Shown in pieces: positions 45,134-56,350 of a stretch of DNA of 64,000 nt (positions within the stretch are counted from its first letter, which is position 1; every line of letters starts with the position of its first letter). The notes beneath the pieces are model-generated. The model was given only the letters and a program-made list of their open reading frames with translations. It ran no database searches and had not been told where the DNA came from. The position numbers were made by a program, and so were the translations under genes. Origin of the DNA: Cryptomeria japonica (lineage: Eukaryota; Streptophyta; Pinopsida; Cupressales; Cupressaceae); assembly GCF_030272615.1 (NCBI RefSeq), contig NC_081408.1:64602614-64666613 (forward strand), written 5' to 3'.

Positions 45134-46599
45134 TGTAGACGTATAAAAATGACCATCTTCCTAAATGAATATTTTATGTTCATTTCTCTATTTAATTAAA
45201 TCCAATTTAATTAAATTATCCACATTCTTCTATTTTATTAAGTAAATTACTCGATTTATTTAAATAAAATTCACTATACCATTTAATGAATAAATCATTT
45301 TATTCAATTAAATCCCCCTAGCCACTTTTAATTAAATTCAAATTTAATTAAAAAGTTATCCTAAATTGAATAAATCAAATTTATTTAATTCCTCCAAATT
45401 GCAACCAAATTGAATGAAAATCAAGTAATTCAATTAAATCCTATTATCCCCCATCCACTTGCAAAATCCCAAACCCCTTCCTAATCCCTTCTAGAATCTT
45501 CTAATCGATTCTAATTAACCTAACCCTCCTCTAAACTTTGTCACATCCCTAAGCAAAGGGAGGTCACTTCTCAAATGGTCCAAAGTCTTGGATAACCATT
45601 GAAGGTTTTCAACCTTCAACCACCAAAAACCCTAAAGTCTTTGAAAACCATTGAAGGCTCCCAACCTTCAACCACTTAATCCACAAAGTCTCCAATAACC
45701 ATTAATGGTTATTTCAAACCCTCCCACATGGTTAAAACATTTGTTTTGACTCAACCTCTACCCAACCCAAGGGTCTCATCAGGTCATTAATGCTTTGACC
45801 ATGATTATTTCTTAATCATTTGCACAAAGGTTTATCTTTGGATTAGATCCTAATTCATTGGGTAAACCTAACTTAGACTTGACCCTTAGCCTTTAGATAA
45901 CCATGAGGTCTCCTCAGGCCTTTAATGCCTCCAACCTCTTCTTTCAACCCAATCCTGTGTGGACATTTGTCACCATTTCATTGGTGCCAATTGTGCACAT
46001 GGATTCTCAACTTTCAAACTTGGCCCTTGATTAAACCATTCAATCTTGACCATCCATTGCCCTGTTTATGCTATAAATAGAGCTCTCATTCCTCCATTCT
46101 TAACAATCATCTTTCAAATTTGAAGCATCACACTTATGCTCAAATTGTTTCAAGCTTTCATTTTATATATGCTCCTCATTTAGCCTCTTTTAAATCATGA
46201 ATATGCATGTTTAGAATAAGTTCATTATCATTTTAGTTCAATTATAGATTAAATATAGTATGCTAGGATAGTATTCATACTAACCTCGTCATCTTACCAT
46301 TTAGTTTGTTGCATTTCTAGCATCTCATCTAGCTTATAACACATCTCATACTAAAATCAATTAAAATCTCTCTCGTTCTCATATTTGCCATCCCTAAACC
46401 ATTTTGCTCAGTAATCTGAGAGCAAAACATTGGTTTGAGGGACATTGTGAGATAGAGAACCATGGGACCCTCCTTGGGAAGCTGAGTAACACCACGTTAC
46501 TCCATAGCTTGCATCAAGAAGTCCTGTGTGTGTGTGTGGATTGGTATTTTACATATTTTTCACATTTTTAATTCTAACAACCCACTTTTCCCACATACA
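45134..46599 (+). repeat. Tat-1 3' LTR
   Basis: Same length as the 5' LTR (1,466 bp) and nearly identical. It follows the polypurine tract and is followed by CTTTC and the resumed Copia-B 3' UTR. Confidence 0.95.
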
Positions 46600-46604
46600 C
46601 TTTC

Positions 46605-46809
46605 AATTTGGCATTGTTGTCAAAGGGGGAGAAGAATTATGTGATTAGGAGAAAGATTATGTGATTGGCAAAGGGAAACTAGTGATAGGATGAAGACATA
46701 TAGAGCATGGTGAATACTTGGTAATGTAAACCAGGATTCCTATTCACCCTTCACAACAGAAATCAAAGGCATTGATATTTGTATTGCCATCAATGCTAAA
46801 GGGGGAGAT
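46605..46809 (+). other. Copia-B 3' UTR, right of Tat-1, with two polypurine tracts
   Basis: AAAGGGGGAGA at 46622-46632, preceded by TTGGCATTGTTGTC, and again at 46798-46808, directly before the 3' LTR. Both tracts are intact although the coding region is ruined. Confidence 0.85.
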
Positions 46810-48248
46810 TGTTAGAATTTGCATGACGATTGCATTAATAATATGTTATGTTGTCATTGATGTCAATTGAACCAGTAATGATATTTATGATATTGTTGAT
46901 ATTGTTGTTGTTATTGATATTGTCTTGTAATCAGTAGGAAGAGATTTGAGGAAGATGTTGTAAACCAATATGTAAGTTTGTTAGTTGAACTAGTAAACCA
47001 GTGTATAAGGTTAAACCCTTTCTATGCAATGTAACCGGTAGACCCTACCAGTTGTTTTTGTTAAACCCTAACCGATCAAGTTTGTTGGTTTAAGATCTAA
47101 TGATGAGTGGTAATGATAGTGACACATATGATCATTGTATGAGGATAACTTAAGATTTTTTTGGTGTGTTTGTTTGATTGTCTAGGGAATGAGAAAAGTG
47201 GATTGCATCTAATGCATAATGCATGATGAGTCACAAAGTCTGATGAAACAGTGATCATGGAGCGGTTGGAATTTTCTTGAAGAATGTTTATAAAGTGCTA
47301 TGTAAATCCAACGGTCACACTTGAACCGATTTGTTTGTAATCTATATGAGAGAATTAGGTTTTTGTTGTGTTACCGACCTAATTGATTTGTATTTAAGGT
47401 CGATGAAGTTGTTTGTAAAGTTGTTGGCAAAGTGTTGGCAGAAATTAGTTGAGTGTGTGGTTACCTAACCGGAGAATGGATCTCTGGTTTTAGTAAAGGT
47501 AGATTGAACCTTAAAAGGATCTGATCAAGCAAATGTAGTGCTATTCAGACAGATCAAGAAAACCTATTGTTTTCTAACAATTATAGCAGAATTAAAATCC
47601 CCTAACCGAGTAAGCTAGATAACAAGCTTGGTTACTTCTTAAATCCTCTAACATGGTGATCCATTAGCTTGGATTCTCAAATCCTCTACCGAGGTTACTC
47701 CTATTAAGGTATTTTTTTTTGATTAAGGAATTTTATAAATCGTTTAATTGGGTGATTCCTAACAGGATCAGTTCTTAGTAGGAATTATTGTAAAATCTTT
47801 AATAGGCTTGGCTCCTAGCAGGGCAAACTTCAGAAGAGTTCAAATAGTTATCTTGTGAGTCTCATCTCACTCTAGTTTTTACCTATTTGGGTTATCCACG
47901 TATAAATATTTGTGTCATGTGGTGAATGTTTTTATTGTTATGATCTTATTTGTTGATTTTATTAACTTTTGATGAGGCATGATAGCTAGAAGCATTGAGA
48001 GATGAAGTATGTTGACATATGATTAAGCATTTTGATGTTTACAATATTGAATTTGTTTACTGTTAAGTTATTATAATAGTTAACTGGTTGATGTTGAGTA
48101 TTCTTATGAGTATTGATCTTGATAGTGAAATTTTACTTTGTGTGATTGAATTTGAGATTGGGAAGTTTGTATAAGTTTTTCAGTTTATTGATTCACTCCC
48201 ACCCATCTTTGTAATCTACCAGATATTTATTCTTTCATCATACCATCA
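46810..48248 (+). repeat. Copia-B 3' LTR
   Basis: 1,439 bp, directly after a polypurine tract. It starts TGTTAGAATTTGC and ends CATACCATCA. It pairs with 15341-16777, 30 kb upstream, and so shows that both intervening insertions lie inside one element. Confidence 0.87.
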
Positions 48249-48252
48249 ATAT

Positions 48253-49465
48253 ATGCCTCCAAAAGGTGGGTCAGTAGTTGCTAGAGAATTGAAAGCCCTA
48301 AGGGAGGAATTGGAAGTGAAGAAGAGAGTGACCTCGAAGAAGAGATGACTCCTAAAGAGATAAGACTTTTTAATATTTTGAAGACTATGAGGGTAGATAG
48401 CTTTGATGTGAAGATGGACTTGCCTATCTATAGGGTAAATATGGATGTTGAAGAAGCAATAGAATTGGTGGATGCTCTAAATAACTACATTGAGTATAAG
48501 GTAATAGAAGAGGATAAGAAGGTCAAGTTTTCTAAGACCGAATTAAAGGGATATACCTTGACATGGTGGAAATACACCCAAGGATAGATGCTAAAGAAGA
48601 ATAAGTCCATGATAAACTCATGGGACAGGACAGTGTCTAAGTTGAAGGCATAATTTTTACTTGTAGACCATGAAATACAAGTGTTCAGGAAGTTGCAAAC
48701 TTGAAGAAGAGACTTGGATGTTGTAGCCTATATTGAGGAATTCTATAAGCTTAGTATAGGGTCCGGTCATGTGGAGAATGAAAAGGAGAAGGTGGATAGG
48801 TATTTGAATGGCCTCAGATTCAACATACAAAATGAGATAAACCTAGCCACTCCTAGGATAGTGAAGGAGTGTTTCCAATTGGCATGGAGAGTAAAGAAGT
48901 TGAAGAGAAAGCAAGAGCAGTAAGAAAGAGGTAACTTTGGAGCAAGGGCGTAGTCCAAAGGGCAGCAAGGCGAGTCAAGTAATCACCAAGAGAAAAGAAA
49001 TGAGTCAAATGGTAGAGGAAACTTCAGAGGAACAAGACTAGATGGAAGGGGAAGATTCAATTTTCAAAGAAAAAGTTTCAATTCATTCTCAAGGAGATGC
49101 TATAGTTGTAACCAATTCAATCATCTAGCCTTCAAGTACGTAAAAAAACAAACCTCAAGCAACTATGGAGGTGAGAGGAGGAACCAAATGGTGGAAGAGG
49201 AAGATTGCCAAAATTTTAACTCACCCTCTCAACATGTTGCTCCTGAAAGTGGTAAAAACCTGATGATGAGAAAGACTCTCCTCAAGGTACCTAGCACCAA
49301 AGAGCCACCACAAAGGAAGGCTTTGTTCCACACCACCTGCAAGTCACATGGTAAAGTGTGAAAGGTAATTGTAGATTCAGGATCTACTGACAATTTTGTG
49401 TCTTTAGAAATTGAAAATAATTCCTCATCCCACACCCTACAAGTTGTCTTGGCTAAGTAATTGGT
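48253..49465 (+). pseudogene. gag: Chromo-D gag and protease fragment (Ty3/gypsy)
   Basis: Starts MPPKGGSVVARELKALREELE, a chromovirus-style gag opening. A frameshift precedes 48345-48587 (MDLPIYRVNMDVEEAIELVDAL, LKGYTLTWWKYTQG) and 48714-48923 (VVAYIEEFYKLSIGSG, RYLNGLRFNIQNEINLATP), both retrotransposon-gag. The knuckle near 49090-49140 is CYSCNQFNHLAFKY (degenerate). The protease has LFHTTCKSHGK...VIVDSGSTDNFVS (about 49327-49410), with the DSG triad, then IPHPTPYKLSWL in a shifted frame. The rest of pol is absent. Confidence 0.8.
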
Positions 49466-49902
49466 GCAAGTGCACCTCATAAACAAAAAAATCATAGCTC
49501 TAAGGATGAATATTAAGACCCTAATATTTGTCTTAGTGTGTCTTGTGTTTATGAAAGTTTGTTTTATATATTCAATAAACCCCAACACGTGAACCCATGT
49601 CACCAATTAGGCAATTTGATAAACCAATTGGGACAATGTGGTCAATAATGGGTAGTAGAAGGTTTAGTTTTGTGTTTGATAGTTTTTGGGAATGTTTTAG
49701 GGGTGTTTGGTTGATCCAAGTGTGTGGAGCCCCACCTTAGAAAGTTTGACAACATTTTGTGCAACATTGCAACTTTTGAAAGTGCAACTTTTGAGTACAA
49801 AAGTACAACTTTTCAAAATGTGATTGGGTGAAGCCTTTCAAGGGCTCCAACCTCCTCCAAATTTAGTTGGAAACTATTGGAGAGTTTTATAAACCTTGTG
49901 GA
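49466..49902. other. Unassigned stretch left of Copia-E
   Basis: No coding signal. Short direct repeats of GTGCAACTTTTGA/AGTACAACTTTT type occur at 49770-49820. It is not homologous to the corresponding part of the Copia-E 3' LTR, so it is foreign to Copia-E. The junction near 49902 is a probable deletion breakpoint. Confidence 0.5.
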
Positions 49903-50001
49903 AAGTATTAAGCAATAAGTTGGTCAATAAGATTTTGGTTTGAATTTATTAGACAACTGATTCACCCCCCCCCCCCCTCTCAGTTGTCCTCGGGACCTAC
50001 A
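49903..50001 (+). repeat. Copia-E 5' LTR, last 99 bp only
   Basis: GTATTAAGCAATAAGTTGG... to GGGACCTACA matches the end of the 3' LTR (about 55499-55592), including the C-run and CTCTCAGTTGTCC. Homology stops abruptly to the left. Confidence 0.85.
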
Positions 50002-50003
50002 AT

Positions 50004-50016
50004 TGGTATTAGAGCC
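50004..50016 (+). other. Copia-E primer binding site
   Basis: TGGTATTAGAGCC, one change (C to T) from the initiator tRNA-Met site, two bases after the LTR end. Confidence 0.88.
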
Positions 50017-50058
50017 TAGTCCTCTTTTTGCAGAAGTTTAGCAACTTGAGGAGATCCA

Positions 50059-50949
50059 ATGTCTACTAATTATTTCAGGAAGGATAGTCCTACCAACTAT
50101 GAAATATGGAAAATCAGAATGGAGACAAATCTGAATTGCATTGGTAAAGACATCTGGGAAGTTACTAAGAATGCTTATACTATTGTTGTAGCTGGTCACC
50201 CTGCTCCTATTACTTTAGGTAAAGATGAAGAAAATGATTGTAAAGCAAGAGAAGCACTTTTGAGCGCATTATCAGATAGATCTACTACAAAAGCTATTTG
50301 GAAACATTTGGAAACACTTAATGAAGGGGATTTCACAGTCAAAATTGCAAAACTTGAAAGCTTCCGAGTCAGGTATGAACATTTAAAAATGGAAGAAGAT
50401 GAAAGAATTTCTACCTTTATGGAAAGAGTAAATGAAACTGTTTTAGGTATCAAATGTTGTGGAGGTACCTTGAGTGAAGATGAGATTGTTTCAAACATCT
50501 TAAGAGGTTTGCCACCGGCATATAAAATGAAGGTTACTGCTATTAATGAGCTAAGAACAATGCCTAATACATCAGTAACTAGGGATACATTGATTGGAAA
50601 ACTTTCAGCTTTTGAAATTGAGGAATTTGGTCCTGTTGCTATAAAAACTGATTTGGCCTTCAAAGCATCAACATCATCTGCTCCATCTTTTGACAAATCA
50701 GACTGGAGAGCCTTTTATGCAAGAGAACTTGAAGAAACCAGGAAGGAGAATGAAGAGCTTGAAGAACTTGAAGCACTATTTGCAAGAAAAATGCCAAAAG
50801 GTCCAATTAGAAGTAAGTATGAAGGTAAAGCACCCTTTAAATGTTTCAATTGCAATAAGATTGGTCATATGGCTTCAAGATGCCCTGATAGACATGCTAG
50901 ACTAAGAGAAGAAGCTAGAAGGACATACAAACCTAATCCTGAATATTAG
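50059..50949 (+). CDS. gag: Copia-E gag (open, 296 codons)
   Basis: Capsid/nucleocapsid protein. It starts MSTNYFRKDSPTNYEIWKIRME, the UBN2 signature with its conserved Trp. The domain spans about residues 10-190 (AIWKHLETLNEGDFTVKIAKLESFRVRYEHLKM, ERVNETVLGIKCCGGTLSEDEIVSNILRGLP). A Glu-rich helix near 220-250 leads to the complete knuckle CFNCNKIGHMASRC. It ends at TAG 50947, beyond which the same frame continues into protease, so in the active ancestor gag and pol were one polyprotein. Start chosen at the first ATG after the primer site. Confidence 0.88.
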   Translation: MSTNYFRKDSPTNYEIWKIRMETNLNCIGKDIWEVTKNAYTIVVAGHPAPITLGKDEENDCKAREALLSALSDRSTTKAIWKHLETLNEGDFTVKIAKLESFRVRYEHLKMEEDERISTFMERVNETVLGIKCCGGTLSEDEIVSNILRGLPPAYKMKVTAINELRTMPNTSVTRDTLIGKLSAFEIEEFGPVAIKTDLAFKASTSSAPSFDKSDWRAFYARELEETRKENEELEELEALFARKMPKGPIRSKYEGKAPFKCFNCNKIGHMASRCPDRHARLREEARRTYKPNPEY

Positions 50950-52704
50950 AGATACAGATTTAAGAAAAACAAAGATAAATCCTGTTACATTGTTGATGAA
51001 GGTGTGACTAATGATTCTGATGAGGATCCAGCAGACAATGGATGGGTCTTTGTTGCTATAATAGAAGATCAACCGGTACCTATTGCTCCACTGGTAGAAC
51101 AAGCCCTAGCAGCTAAAGTTGAATCAAAGGATGAATGGATTATTGACACAGGATGCTCACATCACATGACTGGAGACAAAGGAAAATTCTTGAACATTCA
51201 AGAATACAATGGAGGTTTAGTAAGATTCGGAGATGACAAAGCCTGTTCAATCAAAGGTAAGGGTTCAATATCTCTTGATGGTAAACATAACACTGACAAT
51301 GTTTACTATGTTGAAGGATTAAAATATAATCTTTTAAGTGTTGGTCAATTAGTTGAGAAAGGTTTTCAGTTACAATTTAAAAATGGAAAATGCAAAATCA
51401 TGAATAGAACTAGTTTGGAAATTGCAACCGGTAATCAGACTAGAGGTAATATCTTTCATTCGAATAATAGTGAAAAGGCATGCTTAATTGCTCATATAGA
51501 TGAAAGTTGGCTATGGCATAAAAGACTATGTCATGTAAATTTTGATTGCATGGTAAAAATCAGTACTGCTAAGGCAGTTAGAGATCTACCTAAAATTGTG
51601 AAACCTCAGAATACAATTTGCAAGGAATGTCAATTTGGAAAATAGGTTAGAGATAGTTTCAAAAGTATTCCAGAAAAATCCAATAATGCTCTTGATATAA
51701 TTCACACTGATTTATGTGGTCTAGCTAGAACTAAAAGCTTACAAGGTGATAGATATTTCATGCTAATTATTGATGATTATTCTAGAATGTGTTGGGTTAC
51801 TTTTCTTAGAGAAAAGTCAGAAGCACTTGGGAAGTTCAAACTATTCAAAGCAATGGTTGAAAATGAAACCGGTAAGAAAATTAAATGTTTAAGATCAGAT
51901 CAAGGAGGAGAATTCACATCTAGAGATTTTAATACATTCTGTGAAGTGAATGGAATCAAAAGACAGTTATCAGTACCTCAGACACCACAACAGAATGGAG
52001 TTGTTGAAAGGAAAAATAGAACTATTTTGGATGCAGCAAGAAGTATGTTATCAGAAGCAAATCTACCACATGTGTACTGGAGAGAGGTAGTAAGCACTGT
52101 TGTCTATACATTCAACAAAGTTCACATCAAAGGTGAAACCGGTAAGACCCCTCATGAACTATGGTTTGGTAATACTCCTACTCTTAAGTCTTTCAGAATT
52201 TTTGGAAGTAAATGTTATATTAGAAGAGATGAGTATATTGGCAAGTTTGATCCTAGAAGTGATGAAGGAATATTTCTTGGTTATTCATCTAAGAGTAAAG
52301 CTTATAGATGTTTTAATAAAAGATTACAGAAAATTGTTGAGAGTACAAATTTAAAGATTGATGAACATTTCAGAGGAACTTCAAGGTATATAGACTCTGT
52401 ACCGGTAACAATAATTATGACAAATGAACCAACAGTAAATCCACCAGTACAGAATGATGACCCAGTTACTCCAGTATCATTAGAGGATACCACAGTAATT
52501 GAAGAACAACAACAGACTAAGACACCTCGGTATGTAAGACTGAATCATTCTGAAGATCAGATAATTGGAAGCAAATTTAAAGGAGTCAGGACAAGAGGAA
52601 GATTGGCAAATGAAAGGTATGTCTTATTTCTCAAATTGAACCATTATCTATCAATGAGGCATGTGAAGATAAATTTTGGATTAAAGCTATTGAAGAAGAA
52701 TTAG
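50950..52704 (+). pseudogene. pol: Copia-E protease and integrase
   Basis: Same frame as gag. Protease: KDEWIIDTGCSHHMTGDKGKF (catalytic DTG, about 51130-51180). Zinc-binding region: WLWHKRLCHVNFDCMV...CKECQFGK. A TAG at 51643 is followed by the core: YFMLIIDDYSRMCWVTFLREK, CLRSDQGGEFTSRDF and QNGVVERKNRTI, the full D,D,E set. The C-terminal part has KTPHELWFGNTPTLKSFRIFGSKCY. The frame is lost near 52620 by a one-base shift. Apart from the TAG the integrase is complete. Confidence 0.87.
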
Positions 52705-54173
52705 GACAAATTGAGAAAAATAATACTTGGACATTAGTTCCCCGGCCTGAAAATAAAAATGTAATTGGAACCAAATGGGTATTTAGAAACAAACTGAATG
52801 AAGATGGTAAGGATGTCAGGAATAAAGCAAGACTAGTGTGTAAGGGATATTCTCAGAAAGAAGGAGTTGATTATAATGAAACCTTTGCACTGGTAGCTAG
52901 AATTGAAGCAGTTAGATTATTCTTAGCCTTTGCAGCTCACAAGGATTACAAAGTTTATCAAATGGATATTAAATGTGCATTTTTGAATGGAGATCTTGAA
53001 GAAGAAGTTTATATTGAACAACCTAATGGATTTTCTTTGATAGATAACAATGATATGGTTTGCAGATTAAGAAAAGCTCGGTATGGACTAAAACAAGCTC
53101 CAAGGGCCTGGTATGCGAGATTGGATAAGTATCTCTTAAAAATTGGTTTTACTAAAGGAAATGCAGATAACAATTTATATTACAAAGTAACTAATGATGA
53201 AATTTTGATTATGGAAGTATTTGTTGATGATATAATCTTTGGAGGAGAAGATGGATTATGCAAAGAATTTTCTCTTAAAATGTAGCATGAATTTGAAATG
53301 TCTATGATTGGAGAAAAACAATTCTTTTTAGGATTGCAGATTTTACAGACTGATAAAGGCATATTTTTGAGTCAATCTAAGTACTTGAAAGAACTACTCA
53401 AGAAATTTGGGATGGAGAACTCTAAACCAGTAAGCACACCTATGACTACAAATGACAAATTATCTCAAAGGGATGAATCTACACCTGTTAATACAACTAG
53501 ATACAAATCTATGATAGGAGGTTTACTGTATTTGACACAAACTAGACCTGATATTATGAATGCAGTATGTATAGTTTCTAGATTTCAGAGTAATCCCAAG
53601 GAAAATTATGAATCAGCAGTAAAAAGGATTTTTTGGTACTTACAAGGCACATCAAATCTTGGATTATGGTATCCTAAAGATGAAAATTTTGATCTATATG
53701 CATACACAGATGCAAATTGGGCAAGAGATGTGGATGATAGAAAGAGCACCACTAGAGGAGCATTCTTTCTTGGAAAGAGATTAGTTTCTTGGTTAAGTAA
53801 GAAATAGAGTTGTACATCTTTATCAATAACAGAATCAGAATATGTTGCAACAACAACAAAGTGTACATAGGTACTTTGGCTTAAGCAAATGTTGAAAGAC
53901 ATAAAGGTAAAATGCAAGGATCCTATTACTATATATTGTGATAACACTGCAGCAATTGATATATCTAAGAATCCAGAATTACATTCTAAAACAAAACATG
54001 TTTCTATCAAACTGAATTTTCTAAGGGAAAAAGTTGAAGAAAAGGAAATAAAATTGGTTTATGTGAGTACTAAAGAACAGCTTGCAGATATTTTTACAAA
54101 ACCTTTGCCTAAGGAAACTTTTGAGTACCTCAAAGATCAGCTTGGAGTCTTACCTCCACCAGTAGAGACTTAG
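52705..54173 (+). pseudogene. pol: Copia-E reverse transcriptase and RNase H
   Basis: RT in the new frame: [82 protein letters not shown], catalytic EVFVDDIIFGGED (about 53215-53253). TAG at 53283. RNase H: YTDANWARDVDDRKSTTRGAFFLG, then TAG at 53805 and another near 53868, SITESEYVATTTKCT, IYCDNTAAIDISKNPELHSKTKHV, and a complete C-terminus ending LGVLPPPVET. All breaks after the frameshift are single stops. Confidence 0.87.
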
Positions 54174-54540
54174 ACAGTTGATGATTGTCATCAATAGGCA
54201 GAATTAAATGGACAAATCTTTTATTCTGGTATTTGATGAGGAAGCTACTTCTCAGGGGGAGTAGTTGGTATATTGAATTGGTTGGTATTTTGTATGAACT
54301 TGACCTTTTTGTGACTTTGGCATTTGTTGTCAAAGGGGGAGAGATATATGGAAAAACATTAAAGAAAAATATATGAAAAATGCATTATCTTTTTGAGGAG
54401 AGATTGGTATTGTAAATAAATCTTTGTATAAACACATATTACTCCCAGGGGGAGAATTGGTTTTTGTACTTGGCATTTCTATTTTTGGCATTTTGATGGT
54501 TTTTCCATCTTGTGATGCCATCAATGCCAAAGGGGGAGAT
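54174..54540 (+). other. Copia-E 3' UTR with two polypurine tracts
   Basis: AAAGGGGGAGA at 54332-54342, preceded by TTGGCATTTGTTGTC, and at 54529-54539, preceded by CATCAATGCC, directly before the 3' LTR. A third, weaker purine run (CCAGGGGGAGAA) lies near 54446. No coding signal. Confidence 0.85.
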
Positions 54541-55592
54541 TGTTGGTATTTTGGTATGGTTTTGTCATTGATGTCAACACTTGCTAACACACCTACTTTG
54601 GAGATCCAGCAACATTCACCGGCAATCAGTAAAATGCTCAAACAATCACCGGTATATGGTTAACCGGTAGGATATAATGTTCACCGGTACCTGCAATGAC
54701 ATGGAAGACACTTGGTAATGTAGAAGACATCATGTGGACACTTTTCCTTGAAGTAATATCATTGGTATATTCTTATTTGCATATTTGCTTTTACCAGCAA
54801 ATAGGTCCAGGTTATCTAGGACACCGACAGGTTTATCTTTTCCAGATCAGCATGGCACGCTATGGAGATGATTTATTATTGTTGTAAATGCATTAAGCTG
54901 ACATGTTTAATCAGTTATTGCATCGGATATTGTATTATTTGTAAAAAAATTTATTGTAATATCTTGTAGAGCCGACCTACTAAAATTGGTCTTAGGGTAT
55001 GGTATAAATGTAAGATCTTATTTGTAAGATCAAATGTGGAATGCGAAAAATATTTAAGGAAGGGTATATGTGAGATCAAGCAGAGATATACACGAAGACA
55101 TCATTTGAAAGTCAAGTTAGGTTTTTGAAAAAGCATATCAGCATTACACCGGTACTAAATCCAGCATATGAAGATGCTATTTTGTGTAGTACATTCTCAT
55201 TGGATTTAACCATCCAACTGTAGTCAGTGTGACTCCCATTTGTTTTTGAGCAGTGAGCTCTAGGTTGTTGGCCTTTCTGCATGTGCAGACCCATGTTTGT
55301 ACACTTACTATCTGCAGTAGTATCATCTGATTGTGGGTAAGGTTTCCCACTGTGGTTTTTCCCCTTACAAGGTTTCCATGTACAAATATTTGTGTCATGT
55401 GTTGTGGTTGACTTTTTGCTTATGTTTCATGCATTAATTCTTACTGGTACAACATTTCCTATTAACATTGTTTACCGGCACAATTAACTGTCTTACTGGT
55501 ATTAAGCAATAAGTTGGTCAATAAAATTTTGGTTTGAATTTATTAGACAACTGGTTCAGCCCCCCCCCTCTCAGTTGTCCCCGGGACCTATA
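54541..55592 (+). repeat. Copia-E 3' LTR
   Basis: 1,052 bp, from TGTTGGTATTTTGG to GGGACCTATA. TATAAAT at 55003-55009. The conserved TGTGGTTTTTCCCC...CCATGT module is at 55348-55381. A C-run precedes the end. Confidence 0.88.
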
Positions 55593-56350
55593 GAGGTAAG
55601 CTCCCTTTGAATTGCTTTTCTTGCAATAGGATGGGACACATTATTGTAAATTGTCCTAATGGTGATAATAAGGACAAACCAGATAAGTTGAAGAAGTTCA
55701 AAGGAGGAAACAAGAGAAACTATTTTGTAGCAGTTGATGAAGGTGTCACTGATCTGAGGAATCAAAAGATGAAGAAAGTGAAGACATTGTGTTTGTAGTA
55801 GTTAAGGAAGATGTGTTAGACAAGAAGGCTCTTGTCTCTGACTTTGATAATTCCAATGAGTGGATTATTGATAGTGGTTGTTCTCACCACATGACTAGTG
55901 ACCAGAGTAAGTTTCTATCTTTGGAAGATAATGATGGTGGTGTGGTCCGATTTGGTAATGATGCACCATGTATGGTAAAAGGAAGAGGGTCCATCACTCT
56001 AAATGGAAAAAGTAGTGCTGATAATGTGTATTGGGTAGAAGGTCTCAGGAACAACCTTTTAAGTGTTTCCTAGCTAAATGATAATGGACTCACTCTGGAA
56101 TTCAAAGATGGAGTGTGCAAAATAAAAGGAAAGAGTGGTGAACTAATGGCCACCAGTATGCAGACTAGAGGTAACTTATTTCAGTTGAATGCAAATATCA
56201 GTACATGTCTAATGGCTAAGTTTGGTGATAGCTGGATATGGCATATGAGACTCTTCCATGTAAACGTTGATAATATTATGAAGGCCAGTAAGATCAAGGT
56301 AGTTAGAGGATTGCCTATGCTGAGCAAACCGAAGAATCCTTTGTGAAGAG
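55593..56350 (+). pseudogene. pol: Copia-F zinc knuckle and protease remnant
   Basis: GKLPLNCFSCNRMGHIIVNCPNG, a complete CCHC knuckle, directly follows the Copia-E end. A frameshift near 55795 is followed by the protease NEWIIDSGCSHHMTSDQSKF (catalytic DSG intact, about 55858-55915). The GAG-pre region has SWIWHMRLFHVNVDNIM before a stop at 56344. Confidence 0.8.

Larger units (their letters stand above)
28065..46599 (+). mobile_element. Tat-1: young 18.5-kb Tat-lineage Ty3/gypsy element with an antisense PMD gene
   Basis: Two 1,466-bp LTRs (28065-29530 and 45134-46599), target duplication CTTTC (28060-28064, 46600-46604), primer site and polypurine tract are all present. The LTRs differ at four positions by my count, so insertion was recent. 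Order: LTR, 3.3-kb leader with 21-nt periodic arrays, gag, protease, RT, RNase H, second (archaeal-type) RNase H, integrase, non-coding 3' region, antisense PMD gene, LTR. The second RNase H and the absence of a chromodomain place it in the Tat (Ogre/Retand/Grande) lineage. Gag-pol is one frame with seven stops and no frameshift. Confidence 0.95.
15341..48248 (+). mobile_element. Copia-B: SIRE/Maximus-like Ty1/copia element carrying two nested insertions
   Basis: LTRs are 15341-16777 and 46810-48248. The interior contains primer site, UBN2 gag, protease, integrase, RT, RNase H and polypurine tracts in plus orientation, all decayed. It is interrupted by Copia-C inside the RT gene (19661-26684) and by Tat-1 in the 3' UTR (28065-46599). 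Removing both would leave about 7.4 kb, a normal copia size. The bases next to its ends (GAAGA left, ATATA right) do not match, so the target duplication is lost or the ends were exchanged by recombination. FVDDIIF in RT, long LTRs and the AAAGGGGGAGA tract suggest the SIRE/Maximus lineage. Confidence 0.85.
49903..55592 (+). mobile_element. Copia-E: SIRE-like Ty1/copia element, mostly complete, 5' LTR truncated
   Basis: Contains the last 99 bp of a 5' LTR, primer site, gag, protease, integrase, RT, RNase H, two polypurine tracts and a complete 1,052-bp 3' LTR. It is the best-preserved copia coding region here: one frameshift near 52620 and about six stops. Its right end joins the zinc-knuckle region of Copia-F, implying insertion into the Copia-F gag. 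The left half of that target is missing. Confidence 0.88.
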
